Positions 8,746 through 17,365 of a DNA stretch of 64,000 nt are shown piece after piece; position 1 is the stretch's first letter; every line of letters begins with the position of its first letter. The stretch covers positions 1 to 64,000 of the forward strand of contig CAZSDW010000005.1 in assembly GCA_964605705.1 (NCBI GenBank). Reading direction: 5' to 3'. Source of the stretch: CAZSDW01 sp964605705. Lineage in GTDB: Bacteria > Fidelibacterota > UBA2242. The notes under the pieces were generated by a model. It saw nothing but the letters and a program-made list of their open reading frames with translations, searched no databases and was not told the DNA's origin. Both the position numbers and the translations under genes were made by a program.

Positions 8746-10425
8746 ATGAGTAATATTATTGAGGAAAAATATTCCGATGAGGTGATGAAAGATTTTATCT
8801 TCGAAACCGGTGAATTGATTGATCAAGCCTATGAGGATCTTTTGGGAGTAGAATCGGGTAGTGATTGGGAAGAAAAGGTCAATCGACTTTACCGGACTTT
8901 CCATACCATAAAAGGAACGAGCAGCTTCCTTGACCTTGAAAAGAGTACTATCCTGGCGCATGTGATCGAAAACCTTATCAATAAAATACACCAGTTTAAG
9001 ATTAGACCTGATAACGAAATCATGGATATCTTTTTTAATGTACTGGAATGGTACAAAAATCTTATTGATGCCGTTATCAATCAAACCGAATATGATGGTG
9101 ATATCGCCAATATAATTGAAAGGGTCGAACAATTTTCAATAAATGAAAATGAGGTGTCGTCGGAAATTCAGCCGGTCAGGGAAGAAATTATATCCACAAC
9201 AAAACCGGATACTACTCAAATAAAAAATGTTGATACGTTTCGGATTGGAATCGAGAAGCTTGATACTATCATTGGTTTAGCCAGTGAATTGCTATTGGAA
9301 AAAAACAAATTACTGAGTCTGATTCGTCGATTCCATAAAGATAAAAGTTATATAAAAGAGCGACAGATCCTGGAAAATCTGTATATATCATTGGGGTATA
9401 TCTCAACTGAAATTCAGGATATTATTACACAGGTGAGACTGGTTCCGATTGCTCAATTATTTAAAAAATACACCCGCTTGGTTCAGGTGCTATCACGCAT
9501 GAGTAGTAAATCGATTGGCTTGGAAATTGGTAAGGAAAATCCTAAAGTCGATCGCAGTTTGACCGATATAATCGACAACTTGCTGATTCATCTGATTCGA
9601 AATGCAGTTGATCATGGTATCGAAGTTCCTGAAGTACGTTTAAAAAAAGGCAAACCGGAAAAAGGAACCATCTATTTATCAGCCTGTCAAAATGGGAGTC
9701 ATATTACCCTGGAGATTCAGGATGACGGGATTGGTATAAATCCCAAAAAAATACTGAAAATTGCTATCCATGACGGTATTATAAGTCCGGAAAAAGCTCA
9801 AAAAATGACCCGGAAAGAAATCATTAATTTGATTTTCAAACCCGGTTTCTCCACAGCCAGTCAAGTATCAGAAATATCCGGTCGTGGTATTGGCATGGAT
9901 GTCGTCCAGAACTGTGTCAGAAAACTTAATGGTACAATTGATATTGTGACCAATAACAATAAAGGGACAAAATTTATCATTACATTTCCCGTTACCCTGA
10001 AAATATTATCCGGATTGACTCTCAAAGAATCCGATGAATATTTTATTATTCCCTCATTTTCATTCTATGATATGTTAAAACTTTCAAATTGTTTGATCAA
10101 AAAAGCCAACAGTCATACGGTCTTTTTGTATAAAGGATCTCCGGTTCCATTATATTTTCTTAAAGATTTATTGGACATTCCCGGTTCGAGAGGTCAGTCG
10201 GATGCAAAGTTCGTCATTATTTTGGCAGCGGCAGAGAAGCGCATTGGATTAGCGGTTTCGGATATTTTTTTCCAGGAAGAGACCGTTGTTAAAACTGCGG
10301 AAACTCATTCAGAGAGAACTCCTTTCATAACCGGTACGACGGTTCGAAGTAACGGACAGATAGCCTTGATTCTGGATATTCAGCGACTGGTTGACTTTAG
10401 CGATCAAAAACAATTGGTAAATTGA
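8746..10425 (+). CDS. cheA: Chemotaxis histidine kinase CheA (no P2 domain)
   Basis: 559 residues. P1/Hpt domain at the N-terminus with HTIKG (phospho-acceptor H53), a short linker, dimerisation helices (about 165-250), HATPase with HLIRNAVDHGIE, DDGIGI and SGRGIGMDVV, and a C-terminal CheW-like domain (about 415-559). The separate P2 CheY-docking domain of classical CheA is absent, which accounts for the short length. It should phosphorylate the CheY 8 nt downstream, whose target is FliM. No receptor, CheW, CheR or CheB is encoded in the window, so input comes from genes elsewhere or the kinase works outside a receptor array. Confidence 0.92.
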   Translation: MSNIIEEKYSDEVMKDFIFETGELIDQAYEDLLGVESGSDWEEKVNRLYRTFHTIKGTSSFLDLEKSTILAHVIENLINKIHQFKIRPDNEIMDIFFNVLEWYKNLIDAVINQTEYDGDIANIIERVEQFSINENEVSSEIQPVREEIISTTKPDTTQIKNVDTFRIGIEKLDTIIGLASELLLEKNKLLSLIRRFHKDKSYIKERQILENLYISLGYISTEIQDIITQVRLVPIAQLFKKYTRLVQVLSRMSSKSIGLEIGKENPKVDRSLTDIIDNLLIHLIRNAVDHGIEVPEVRLKKGKPEKGTIYLSACQNGSHITLEIQDDGIGINPKKILKIAIHDGIISPEKAQKMTRKEIINLIFKPGFSTASQVSEISGRGIGMDVVQNCVRKLNGTIDIVTNNNKGTKFIITFPVTLKILSGLTLKESDEYFIIPSFSFYDMLKLSNCLIKKANSHTVFLYKGSPVPLYFLKDLLDIPGSRGQSDAKFVIILAAAEKRIGLAVSDIFFQEETVVKTAETHSERTPFITGTTVRSNGQIALILDIQRLVDFSDQKQLVN

Positions 10426-10432
10426 AAAAAGT

Positions 10433-10837
10433 ATGGAAGTAAAAAAAGAAGACCAGCAGCAAAATTTGACGGTGTTATTTGTAGATGATTCACTGACGAT
10501 GCGAAGAATAATTAAAAATTTGCTTAAAAATATAGGCATTGAAAACTCGATCGAAGCCGAGCACGGCGCCGAAGCGCTCGTATTGCTTGAAGACCATAAC
10601 GTGGATATTGTTCTGACCGATTGGAATATGCCGGTTATGAATGGTGAGGATTTTATCAAGATGGTCCGAAGGATTCCGAAATTCAGGCATATTCCATTTC
10701 TCATGATCACAACCCGCGGTATGCGCGAAGATGTACTCAAAGCCATCAGCTTGGGGATTAACGGTTACATCACAAAACCGTTTTCAGCGCAGCTTTTAAA
10801 AGACAAAATATATAGCCTTGTATCTATGAACAGATGA
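10433..10837 (+). CDS. cheY: CheY-type response regulator
   Basis: 134-residue single receiver domain. Acidic pair in FVDDS, phosphorylation site D63 (LTDWNMP), switch Thr in ITTRG and conserved Lys in ITKPF all match CheY. Eight nt after cheA, so it is the likely phosphate acceptor. FliM (30330) carries the LSQNEID N-terminal peptide that binds CheY-P, making this the probable motor switch signal. Confidence 0.9.
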   Translation: MEVKKEDQQQNLTVLFVDDSLTMRRIIKNLLKNIGIENSIEAEHGAEALVLLEDHNVDIVLTDWNMPVMNGEDFIKMVRRIPKFRHIPFLMITTRGMREDVLKAISLGINGYITKPFSAQLLKDKIYSLVSMNR

Positions 10838-10871
10838 GTGATTTTTTAATGCATAATTAACGGAATTCAAA

Positions 10872-11156
10872 GTGCCTAATAACGATATCAAAAATGATTT
10901 TATGCCCATCACCAATAATATCAAGAAGATCAGGGAGAATTTCGAAAAAAGTGCGGATTCCGTCTTAAAACACACTCAGGTACGATATGGTAATTCATTA
11001 AAAATTAATGCTTTTATGAACCAGAATATGCAGAAAAACGAAGAGCGGGTGGAGCCAATCCTGGAAGATGGTTTGATTGTGGGATTAAAATATTACTGTC
11101 GGTGTGGTAATGTGGCGGAAATCAGTTTTGTACTTGACCGTGAATCCAATGAGTAA
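10872..11156 (+). CDS. Small protein with C-terminal CxCG motif
   Basis: 94 residues, GTG start, 34 nt after cheY and 15 nt before the FapA-like gene. Not recognised. The N-terminal 50 residues look helical and polar; the C-terminal 30 form a probable small beta domain with GLKYYCRCGNVAEISF, in which only one CxC pair is present, so a single chain cannot make a four-cysteine zinc site. Position between cheY and a DUF342 gene suggests a role in the same signalling or assembly step; function unknown. Confidence 0.6.
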   Translation: MPNNDIKNDFMPITNNIKKIRENFEKSADSVLKHTQVRYGNSLKINAFMNQNMQKNEERVEPILEDGLIVGLKYYCRCGNVAEISFVLDRESNE

Positions 11157-11171
11157 TTTGAAGAATTAAAA

Positions 11172-12563
11172 ATGAACCGGATATCAATTAATATCAGCGA
11201 TAATCGACAGGAAGCCAGGATTTCAATCAATGCCGATGAAATGAATTTTCCCACAAAGGGTGAAATATATGAAGCTATCAGGAGTTCAGGCGTCGTTCAC
11301 GGGATTGATCATGCGGTAATTCGCGATATATTGTTAAATAAATATCCGGTTGAAGATGTTGTTTTTGCTAGCAGTATAGATTCTACTCAGACGGTAAAAG
11401 ACGGCTTAATCTGGTACATTGACCTGGCGGAGTATCAAAAGCCCAAAATAACCGTGGAAGGTAAAGCCGATTTCAAACATCTCAGACAGATTGAACTGGT
11501 GAAAAAAAACCAGGAATTAATCTCACAGGTGCCTCAGCAGTCGCCTCAATATTGCCAGCTGGTGACCGGCGAAGAAAAAGCTACGGATTTAAACTATTTT
11601 CAGGAAATCAAGGGTAAGAATATCGAATTGTCAGAAGATGGTTTGACATTAAAGGCTGCTATTGATGGGTGCGCATTCTGGAAAGCCGGAAAATTGAATG
11701 TCGATAATATTTATCATGTGGCTGGCGATGTCGATTATCGGACAGGCAATATTACATTTAATGGCACCGTTCTTATCGATGGTGATGTCCGGTCCGGATT
11801 TCAGGTAAATGCCACGGGGTCCATTTATATAAATGGTAATGTCGAAGCGGCGGATGTTTTTTCCGAAAATGGTGATGTAGTGATAAAATCCGGTGTATTG
11901 GGGAAGAACCGAGCCAAAATTCAGGCGGGTAATAATCTTCATTGCCGGTTTCTGCAGGATGCAACGGTTGGTGTTAAAAACGATGTTATCATTGAGCATT
12001 ATGCGATAAACAGTGGGATATCAGCTGGCGGAAAAGTCTTTCTGATCCAGAACGAAGGATTAATCAGAGGCGGGAAAGCTTTTGCACATGTAGGGATGAA
12101 AGCGATTGAAGTTGGTTCGCCCCAATATATTCCCACGAATATCGGGATCAGCAGTACATCAAATACGGCTGATGATATTGAACAGTGGAATTTGGATGGT
12201 TTAATCAAAGAATTAAAAGCCAAATCATCCCGAATTTTGAAGAAGATTGAGTTTCTTAAACTGCTGGAAAAACGTCTGAATCGACTATCAATAGATAAAC
12301 AGGAAGATTTAGTCCGATCAATCCACGAAATTGAGGAAATTGAAGAACGGATTAAAAAGATTGAGGAAAAGAAAAAAATCATTCTTAAAAGAAGTATTAA
12401 AGAAGAAAAAGATAAAACGATCATGATCGAAAAAACAGTTCATAGAGGTGTAAAAATTACGATCGGAAATTTACAGTATATTAATGATAAAACAATACCC
12501 GGTGCCAAAATCTACCGCCGGGGTGATGAAATTTACATTGAAAAATATGGTGAAAAAACATGA
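11172..12563 (+). CDS. FapA/DUF342 family protein
   Basis: 463 residues. The central part (about 150-320) is a right-handed beta-helix-like repeat with many glycines (GDVDYRTGNITFNGTV, GDVRSGFQV, GNVEAADVF), the DUF342/FapA signature, and a long coiled coil follows (about 340-425). FapA-type proteins have been tied to polar flagellar assembly in Vibrio, and DUF342 genes often lie in flagellar or chemotaxis loci. No signal peptide or membrane helix, so it is cytoplasmic. It overlaps the next gene by 4 nt, so the two are probably translationally coupled. Confidence 0.85.
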   Translation: MNRISINISDNRQEARISINADEMNFPTKGEIYEAIRSSGVVHGIDHAVIRDILLNKYPVEDVVFASSIDSTQTVKDGLIWYIDLAEYQKPKITVEGKADFKHLRQIELVKKNQELISQVPQQSPQYCQLVTGEEKATDLNYFQEIKGKNIELSEDGLTLKAAIDGCAFWKAGKLNVDNIYHVAGDVDYRTGNITFNGTVLIDGDVRSGFQVNATGSIYINGNVEAADVFSENGDVVIKSGVLGKNRAKIQAGNNLHCRFLQDATVGVKNDVIIEHYAINSGISAGGKVFLIQNEGLIRGGKAFAHVGMKAIEVGSPQYIPTNIGISSTSNTADDIEQWNLDGLIKELKAKSSRILKKIEFLKLLEKRLNRLSIDKQEDLVRSIHEIEEIEERIKKIEEKKKIILKRSIKEEKDKTIMIEKTVHRGVKITIGNLQYINDKTIPGAKIYRRGDEIYIEKYGEKT

Positions 12564-13918
12564 TACCTGAAAATATTTCCATGCTTGTAGTTGATGATGA
12601 AGAGATGATAGTCGAACAGGTGTCTTATTTATTTTCTCAAATGGATTATCAGGTAACGGGATTGTCTGATCCACAACAAGCTCTGAAACTTATCGGAAAA
12701 CAGGAATTCGATATTGTATTGACAGACCTGAATATGCCGATTGTTTCCGGGATGGACATTATTAAAGCGATTAATTCACACAAATGCGACTCCCAGATCA
12801 TTATTTTTACCGGATATGCAACGATCGATTCGGCAATCGACGCGCTGAAATATGGTGTGTACAGTTATATTTGTAAACCCTATAATATCAATGAACTTCG
12901 TACAACGGTCGAAAACGCTGTCAAAGAGCTCTACCTGAAAAGGGAAAACATAAAATTAAATCACAAAATCAAAACGATGTTCGAATACATGTCAACCCTT
13001 CATGATATAGTCTCAATTCTATACCAGGTGTCTGATTTCAACCTGTCAATAGAAATGGTTTTGGATACATTAACGGAGGGAATAAAGGTTGAAAAAGCTT
13101 TTATTTCCTTGCTGAACAATAATTATTCCGATTATTCGGTTTATAGTGCAATCGGAATGTCAGCGGAGTTTAAAGAGAATTTTAGATTTCAACTGGGTGA
13201 TTTACTCGGTACCCAGACAGTGACAGGAGAATCGGTCCAGGTTATAAGAATTAATGATAAACTGAAAAATTCCAACAACGAATTATTCCAAATCCTCAAA
13301 GACTATCAGCAAATGATTCTGCTTCCCATTGTCTATCGGGAAAAAGTGCTTGGTTTCATCGGAGCGGTTGACCTTTCGGAATCTGTTTTTACCATCGATG
13401 ATTATTTAAAACTGCTGGAAATAATTGCCACCCAGATTGGTCCGATTTTACACACCCATATCTTAGAAGAAGTGTTTTCAGAAAATACAACCTTTAATGA
13501 TATTGCTGAAAAAGTGATCAGCGAAAACATCGGACAGGCGGACAAATCCCATTGTACTTTATCCTTTGCGTTGATTCAGTTGGTTAAAAATCCGGATATA
13601 AAAGAACTTCCTCCTGTCGAAAACGTTAAGAAATCCATTAAAGAAATCACGCAGAAACAATTTGAAGACTATTATCAAATTATCTGGCAAAATTTTGATA
13701 CGGCTTTAGCCATATCACCGCATCAGAACAGTGTTGCCAGTGAATTAACCTGTTCCCGGATTAAATCTGAAATTGAAAAATGTTTCCGGAATGACGCCGA
13801 TGAAATCCCAATATCTTTAAATTATTCAGTGGCGGATTACCCTAATGACGGTGTCACACCGACTGAAATTATCCGTTCATTAAATACCCGTTTGATGGAT
13901 ACGTTTAATGAACAGTGA
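12560..13918 (+). CDS. Response regulator: REC-GAF-degenerate GGDEF-like
   Basis: 452 residues. Receiver (about 5-120) with DDEE pocket, D56 (LTDLNMP) and Lys in ICKPY; helical linker; GAF domain (about 140-300); and a C-terminal segment (about 310-450) whose end (VADYPNDGV then TPTEIIRSLNTRL) resembles the last strand and helix of GGDEF domains, although no GGDEF signature is seen. It is therefore unlikely to make c-di-GMP. No DNA-binding domain. Output is probably protein-protein; kinase candidates are CheA or the hybrid kinase at 4598. Confidence 0.8.
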   Translation: MIPENISMLVVDDEEMIVEQVSYLFSQMDYQVTGLSDPQQALKLIGKQEFDIVLTDLNMPIVSGMDIIKAINSHKCDSQIIIFTGYATIDSAIDALKYGVYSYICKPYNINELRTTVENAVKELYLKRENIKLNHKIKTMFEYMSTLHDIVSILYQVSDFNLSIEMVLDTLTEGIKVEKAFISLLNNNYSDYSVYSAIGMSAEFKENFRFQLGDLLGTQTVTGESVQVIRINDKLKNSNNELFQILKDYQQMILLPIVYREKVLGFIGAVDLSESVFTIDDYLKLLEIIATQIGPILHTHILEEVFSENTTFNDIAEKVISENIGQADKSHCTLSFALIQLVKNPDIKELPPVENVKKSIKEITQKQFEDYYQIIWQNFDTALAISPHQNSVASELTCSRIKSEIEKCFRNDADEIPISLNYSVADYPNDGVTPTEIIRSLNTRLMDTFNEQ

Positions 13919-13938
13919 ATTGATAAAGGAGAATAAAA

Positions 13939-14487
13939 ATGAAGGCTGAGAAAACTATCCTGATCGTTGATGAAGACAAACCTAATATAGAGATGTTAAA
14001 ATCCGGATTCGAGAAAATGAAATTTCAGGTGTGTGCCAAAAACCAACTGGGTTTCAATCTTGAATCGTTAGACCGTTTTTGGCCGAATTATGCAATTATT
14101 GATATGTACTTACCGACTACCCGTGGAATGGATTTCTGCAAGGCATTATCCAAGAAATTTCCGGGTATTCATCTGCTTCTGATGACCCGGGAGCAGACCC
14201 TTGATTTAAATATGGAACTGATGCAAGAATATGTTTATGACTATTTGGTGAAACCGTTTAAATTTATTCAGGCATATGCGGCGATACATCGCGCTGAAAA
14301 GGACCTTGATCTGGAAGAAAAATACAGACTTCAATCACTCATGATCGAAAAATTAAAACAGGAAAACCAGGTGCTTAAGAAAACGGCAGATCGCAAACCG
14401 ATATCGGAAAAACCGACTCCTCCGTTTCCACCGGTCGATGGAATCCATCCTTATAATCAAAGGGAAGTCAGAAGGGAAAGCTCCTAG
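13939..14487 (+). CDS. Stand-alone receiver with coiled-coil tail
   Basis: 182 residues. Receiver domain (about 4-122) with VDEDK acidic pocket, phosphorylation site in IIDMYLP and conserved Lys in LVKPF; the Thr switch position reads MTREQ. A short helix (about 128-150, coiled-coil-like) and a Pro-rich tail follow. No effector domain. AAAGGAG precedes the ATG. It lies between the REC-GAF protein and the NtrC-type activator and may feed phosphate or bind one of them. Confidence 0.8.
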   Translation: MKAEKTILIVDEDKPNIEMLKSGFEKMKFQVCAKNQLGFNLESLDRFWPNYAIIDMYLPTTRGMDFCKALSKKFPGIHLLLMTREQTLDLNMELMQEYVYDYLVKPFKFIQAYAAIHRAEKDLDLEEKYRLQSLMIEKLKQENQVLKKTADRKPISEKPTPPFPPVDGIHPYNQREVRRESS

Positions 14488-14504
14488 ATATAATAAATTG
14501 ATTT

Positions 14505-14534
14505 TTAGTGAAATAAATTTAAAATTATCACTAA
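14505..14534. repeat. Inverted repeat upstream of the NtrC-type regulator
   Basis: TTAGTGA (14505-14511) and TCACTAA (14528-14534), a perfect 7-bp inverted repeat with 16-nt AT-rich spacer, ending about 30 nt before the regulator gene. It may be an operator for autoregulation or an mRNA hairpin. Confidence 0.4.
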
Positions 14535-14564
14535 TCAGTCTCGAATTGGCTTAAGGATATTCGT

Positions 14565-15935
14565 ATGAAAAAGATTTTAGTTGTCGATGACGATTCCAGT
14601 ATTCGTAATGTTTTGAAGACTGCTCTGAGCGATAAAGGCTACCACGTTAATATTGCTCATGATGGTATTACTGCTCAGGATCTGATTAGTAAAAATATTT
14701 ACGATTTGGTAATCACCGATTTGGTAATGCCGAAGATCAACGGAATCGATCTGATCAGACAAATAAAAAAGCAACATCCGGAAGTTGGATTCATCGTAAT
14801 TTCTGCTTACGGTACCATCGAAAAAGCCGTCGAAGCCATGCAATATGGTGCATTTGATTTTGTGACAAAACCATTTTCCATTGTACATATCAGATCAAAG
14901 CTTGAGAAATATTTTGAGTATAAAAATTTGAAAGATGAGAACCGGCAGCTTAAGCAAGAATTATCAAAGGAAAAAACCAGCAAACAGATTATCGGAAAAA
15001 GCAGTTCTATCGATCTGATTTTAAATCAGATTAATATGGTAGCAAAAAGCGATGCACCGGTATTCATCCAGGGAGAAAGCGGGACGGGAAAGGAATTAAT
15101 TGCCCAGGCTATTCATGATAACAGTAATCGTGAAAATATGCCATTTATCAAAGTGAATTGTCCGGCAATTCCGGAAACCCTTTTCGAAAGCACTTTGTTT
15201 GGTCATGAGAGGGGCTCGTTTACAAATGCCATAAAAACAACCAAGGGGATGTTTGAAGAAGCTGAAGGCGGAACAATATTATTAGATGAAATCAGCGAAA
15301 TCCCGATTACCATCCAGGCTAAACTGTTACGTGTTCTTCAGGAAGGTACTGTTACCAGGATCGGCAGTGTGAAAGAAATTCCGGTGGATGTCCGGGTGAT
15401 TGCCACCACCAACCAGAATATCATGAAAATGATAGAGGAAAAAACCTTCCGTTCGGACCTGTATTATCGTCTGAATGTTTTTCCCATCAAGGTCTCTCCG
15501 CTGAGATCCCGGATAGATGATGTACCCGTCCTGATGAATTATTTTATTGAGAAATTTAAAGGCAAATACAGCTACGAAACCAAATATGTCGAACGGGAAA
15601 CGCTCGATTCGTTGATGAAGCGGAACTGGCCTGGTAATGTTCGGCAGCTCGAAAATATGATCGAACGCGCCATTTTATATTCCGGAAATGAAGAAGTGTT
15701 GAGCCTGGATTATTTTTCCACGGAGACTGAAAATCTGCCGATTGATACGATTAGCTCCGAAGATTATGTCACGTCTATATTTGAAATGGAAAAGAAGCTG
15801 ATATTCCAGGCATTAAAACGGACAAAGGGTAACCGCAGCCAGGCGGCGAAAATTCTTGAAATCAGCGTGCGGACTTTGCGGAACAAACTCCATTTATATG
15901 AAGACTCCGGGATTCTGATTCCCGACCAATATTAA
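14565..15935 (+). CDS. NtrC-family sigma-54-dependent response regulator
   Basis: 456 residues. Receiver with D52 (ITDLVMP) and Lys in VTKPF; AAA+ domain (about 140-370) with Walker A GESGTGKE (about 171), sigma-54 contact loop GSFTNA (217-222; consensus GAFTGA) and Walker B GGTILLDE; Fis-type helix-turn-helix at the end (NRSQAAKILEISVRTL). Such activators (FlgR, FleQ/FlrC types) hydrolyse ATP to open sigma-54 promoters of hook-basal body genes. It is the last gene of the signalling operon, just upstream of flgB, and sigma-54-like elements precede several operons here, so it is probably the flagellar master activator. The N at position 5 of the loop is less usual. Confidence 0.9.
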   Translation: MKKILVVDDDSSIRNVLKTALSDKGYHVNIAHDGITAQDLISKNIYDLVITDLVMPKINGIDLIRQIKKQHPEVGFIVISAYGTIEKAVEAMQYGAFDFVTKPFSIVHIRSKLEKYFEYKNLKDENRQLKQELSKEKTSKQIIGKSSSIDLILNQINMVAKSDAPVFIQGESGTGKELIAQAIHDNSNRENMPFIKVNCPAIPETLFESTLFGHERGSFTNAIKTTKGMFEEAEGGTILLDEISEIPITIQAKLLRVLQEGTVTRIGSVKEIPVDVRVIATTNQNIMKMIEEKTFRSDLYYRLNVFPIKVSPLRSRIDDVPVLMNYFIEKFKGKYSYETKYVERETLDSLMKRNWPGNVRQLENMIERAILYSGNEEVLSLDYFSTETENLPIDTISSEDYVTSIFEMEKKLIFQALKRTKGNRSQAAKILEISVRTLRNKLHLYEDSGILIPDQY

Positions 15936-16153
15936 TTCCAAATAATCACCTGATATTTACCGTACAATTCTAAACGGACAAAACCTCCGTGACTTGGAAA
16001 TATTTTCCCGTTCAGGTAGTCAGTGTTGTTCCTGTTGTCAGTAATTACAGCCCTGATTTCTTCCCGGTAAAAATCACGTTAGTATTTAATAATTAAACAA
16101 TTAGACAATTGTATTCAAGGGTTGCTATATTCGGTGTAATGCATAAGGCAGAC

Positions 16154-16170
16154 TGGCATAACTCTTGACA
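16154..16170 (+). promoter_or_regulatory. Sigma-54-like promoter element before flgB
   Basis: TGGCAT-N5-TTGACA with GG (16155) 12 bp from G (16167). The predicted start (about 16180) falls only 5 nt before the flgB ATG at 16185, which would make a nearly leaderless mRNA; either that holds, the flgB start is further in, or the element is not used as drawn. The preceding 220 bases hold no gene. Confidence 0.42.
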
Positions 16171-16184
16171 TGAAGGCTAATGGT

Positions 16185-16562
16185 ATGAAAGTAAATATAT
16201 TTGAAACAGCCCAGAACAATCTGATGAAAAAAGCGCTGGATGCTTATGGGAAGAAACACAATGCAATCGCCAGGAATGTAGCTCACGCGAGTGATCCGAA
16301 TTACCATCCGGAGAGAGTCGATTTTGGTCAATTATTAAAAACGGAAATCGGTGCCTCAAAAATCAAGACAAGCGATCAGAAGCATATTGCATCCTCACGT
16401 TTTTCCGAAGGAGAAAAGAGCAGTGAATTTGTTGATGAAGCTGTCGATCTTGCATCTGAAATGGCTGCCCTTGCCGAAAATCAGATTCGACATGAATTTG
16501 TCAGCCAGGTACTGGGTGGTTATTATGCTAAAATGAAAATGGCGATAACCGGTAAAATGTAG
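16185..16562 (+). CDS. flgB: Flagellar proximal rod protein FlgB
   Basis: 125 residues. Proximal rod subunit, exported by the flagellar type III apparatus and assembled in the periplasm. The N-terminal helix and NVAHASDPNYHP (the family's ASNIANADTPGY position) and the C-terminal helix with RHEFVSQVLGGYYAKMKMAI identify it. The start at 16185 has AAGGC upstream and gives a family-like N-terminus; an in-frame ATG at 16170 overlaps the promoter element. First gene of a long operon running to motB; flgC follows after 18 nt. Confidence 0.9.
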   Translation: MKVNIFETAQNNLMKKALDAYGKKHNAIARNVAHASDPNYHPERVDFGQLLKTEIGASKIKTSDQKHIASSRFSEGEKSSEFVDEAVDLASEMAALAENQIRHEFVSQVLGGYYAKMKMAITGKM

Positions 16563-16580
16563 TGAAAAGGATCTGAACGG

Positions 16581-17063
16581 ATGGAAGGAATATTCACAGC
16601 TTTGCGATATAATCTGGACGGTTTGGAGCAGCAATTAAAACGCCTGGAAATTATTTCGGAGAATATTTCGAACGCAGACAGAGTACCCAGTAAAGACGGG
16701 AAAATATATCGTCGGAAAATTGTAACCCGTTCCAATAATACGAATGGAAGCCCGGTAACTTTTAATGATCACATGGCTTTGTCATTGTCAAAAACCAGCC
16801 GGAAGCATATTTCGGGAATAAAGGATAATAGTATCGCTGCCCAAAAATCAAAACCTCAATTTGAAGTCAAAGAGGTGGGTAACGGGAAACTTATTTTTGA
16901 TCCGACAAATCCCCGGGCTGATAAAGACGGATATCTGCAGGTTTCCGATATTAATGTCATTGGTGAAATGGTTGATATGATTGAAGCCAGTCGGTCATAT
17001 GAGGCGAATGTCACCGTAATGACCGCGGCAAAGGAAATGGCTAAAACGACTTTGAAAATATAG
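16581..17063 (+). CDS. flgC: Flagellar proximal rod protein FlgC
   Basis: 160 residues. Proximal rod subunit, partner of FlgB. The N-terminus has the rod/hook motif IISENISNADRVP (ANxxNxxTxGY-type), and the C-terminus has the FlgC signature DPTNPRADKDGYLQVSDINV followed by the helix VDMIEASRSYEANV. Length is close to the family norm. The flgB-flgC order is the usual one. Confidence 0.95.
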   Translation: MEGIFTALRYNLDGLEQQLKRLEIISENISNADRVPSKDGKIYRRKIVTRSNNTNGSPVTFNDHMALSLSKTSRKHISGIKDNSIAAQKSKPQFEVKEVGNGKLIFDPTNPRADKDGYLQVSDINVIGEMVDMIEASRSYEANVTVMTAAKEMAKTTLKI

Positions 17064-17069
17064 ACGGCT

Positions 17070-17357
17070 ATGACGATTCACTCCAATTACAGCAATATTG
17101 CCACCGATGACGTCCAGAACGCCCAATTCAGGAGAATTCCGTACGAATATGAAAATCCCGATCATACTGATAACAATTCTGATCAGAATACGCTTGAAGC
17201 GAAAAAACACAATCTGGCGGACTCCCTCCTGACGCCCCAGGAATTAGCAACACTGCACATGTTTTTTGGAGTTGAAAAACCTGCGGAATTATCGTTTTAT
17301 GGAAATGCTAAAATTCAGCAGATTCACAAAGGATACCTGGTTGATATTATAAGTTAG
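17070..17357 (+). CDS. Uncharacterised 95-residue protein between flgC and fliE
   Basis: Not recognised. 95 residues, no signal peptide or membrane helix. Polar N-terminal half, then a compact C-terminal part with LTPQELATLHMFFGV and GNAKIQQIHKGYLVDI. It is packed 6 nt after flgC and 8 nt before fliE, where these two genes are normally adjacent, so it is probably expressed with the rod genes. It could be an assembly factor or chaperone for rod/FliE export, but nothing in the sequence proves this. Confidence 0.7.
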   Translation: MTIHSNYSNIATDDVQNAQFRRIPYEYENPDHTDNNSDQNTLEAKKHNLADSLLTPQELATLHMFFGVEKPAELSFYGNAKIQQIHKGYLVDIIS

Positions 17358-17365
17358 AGGTAAAA

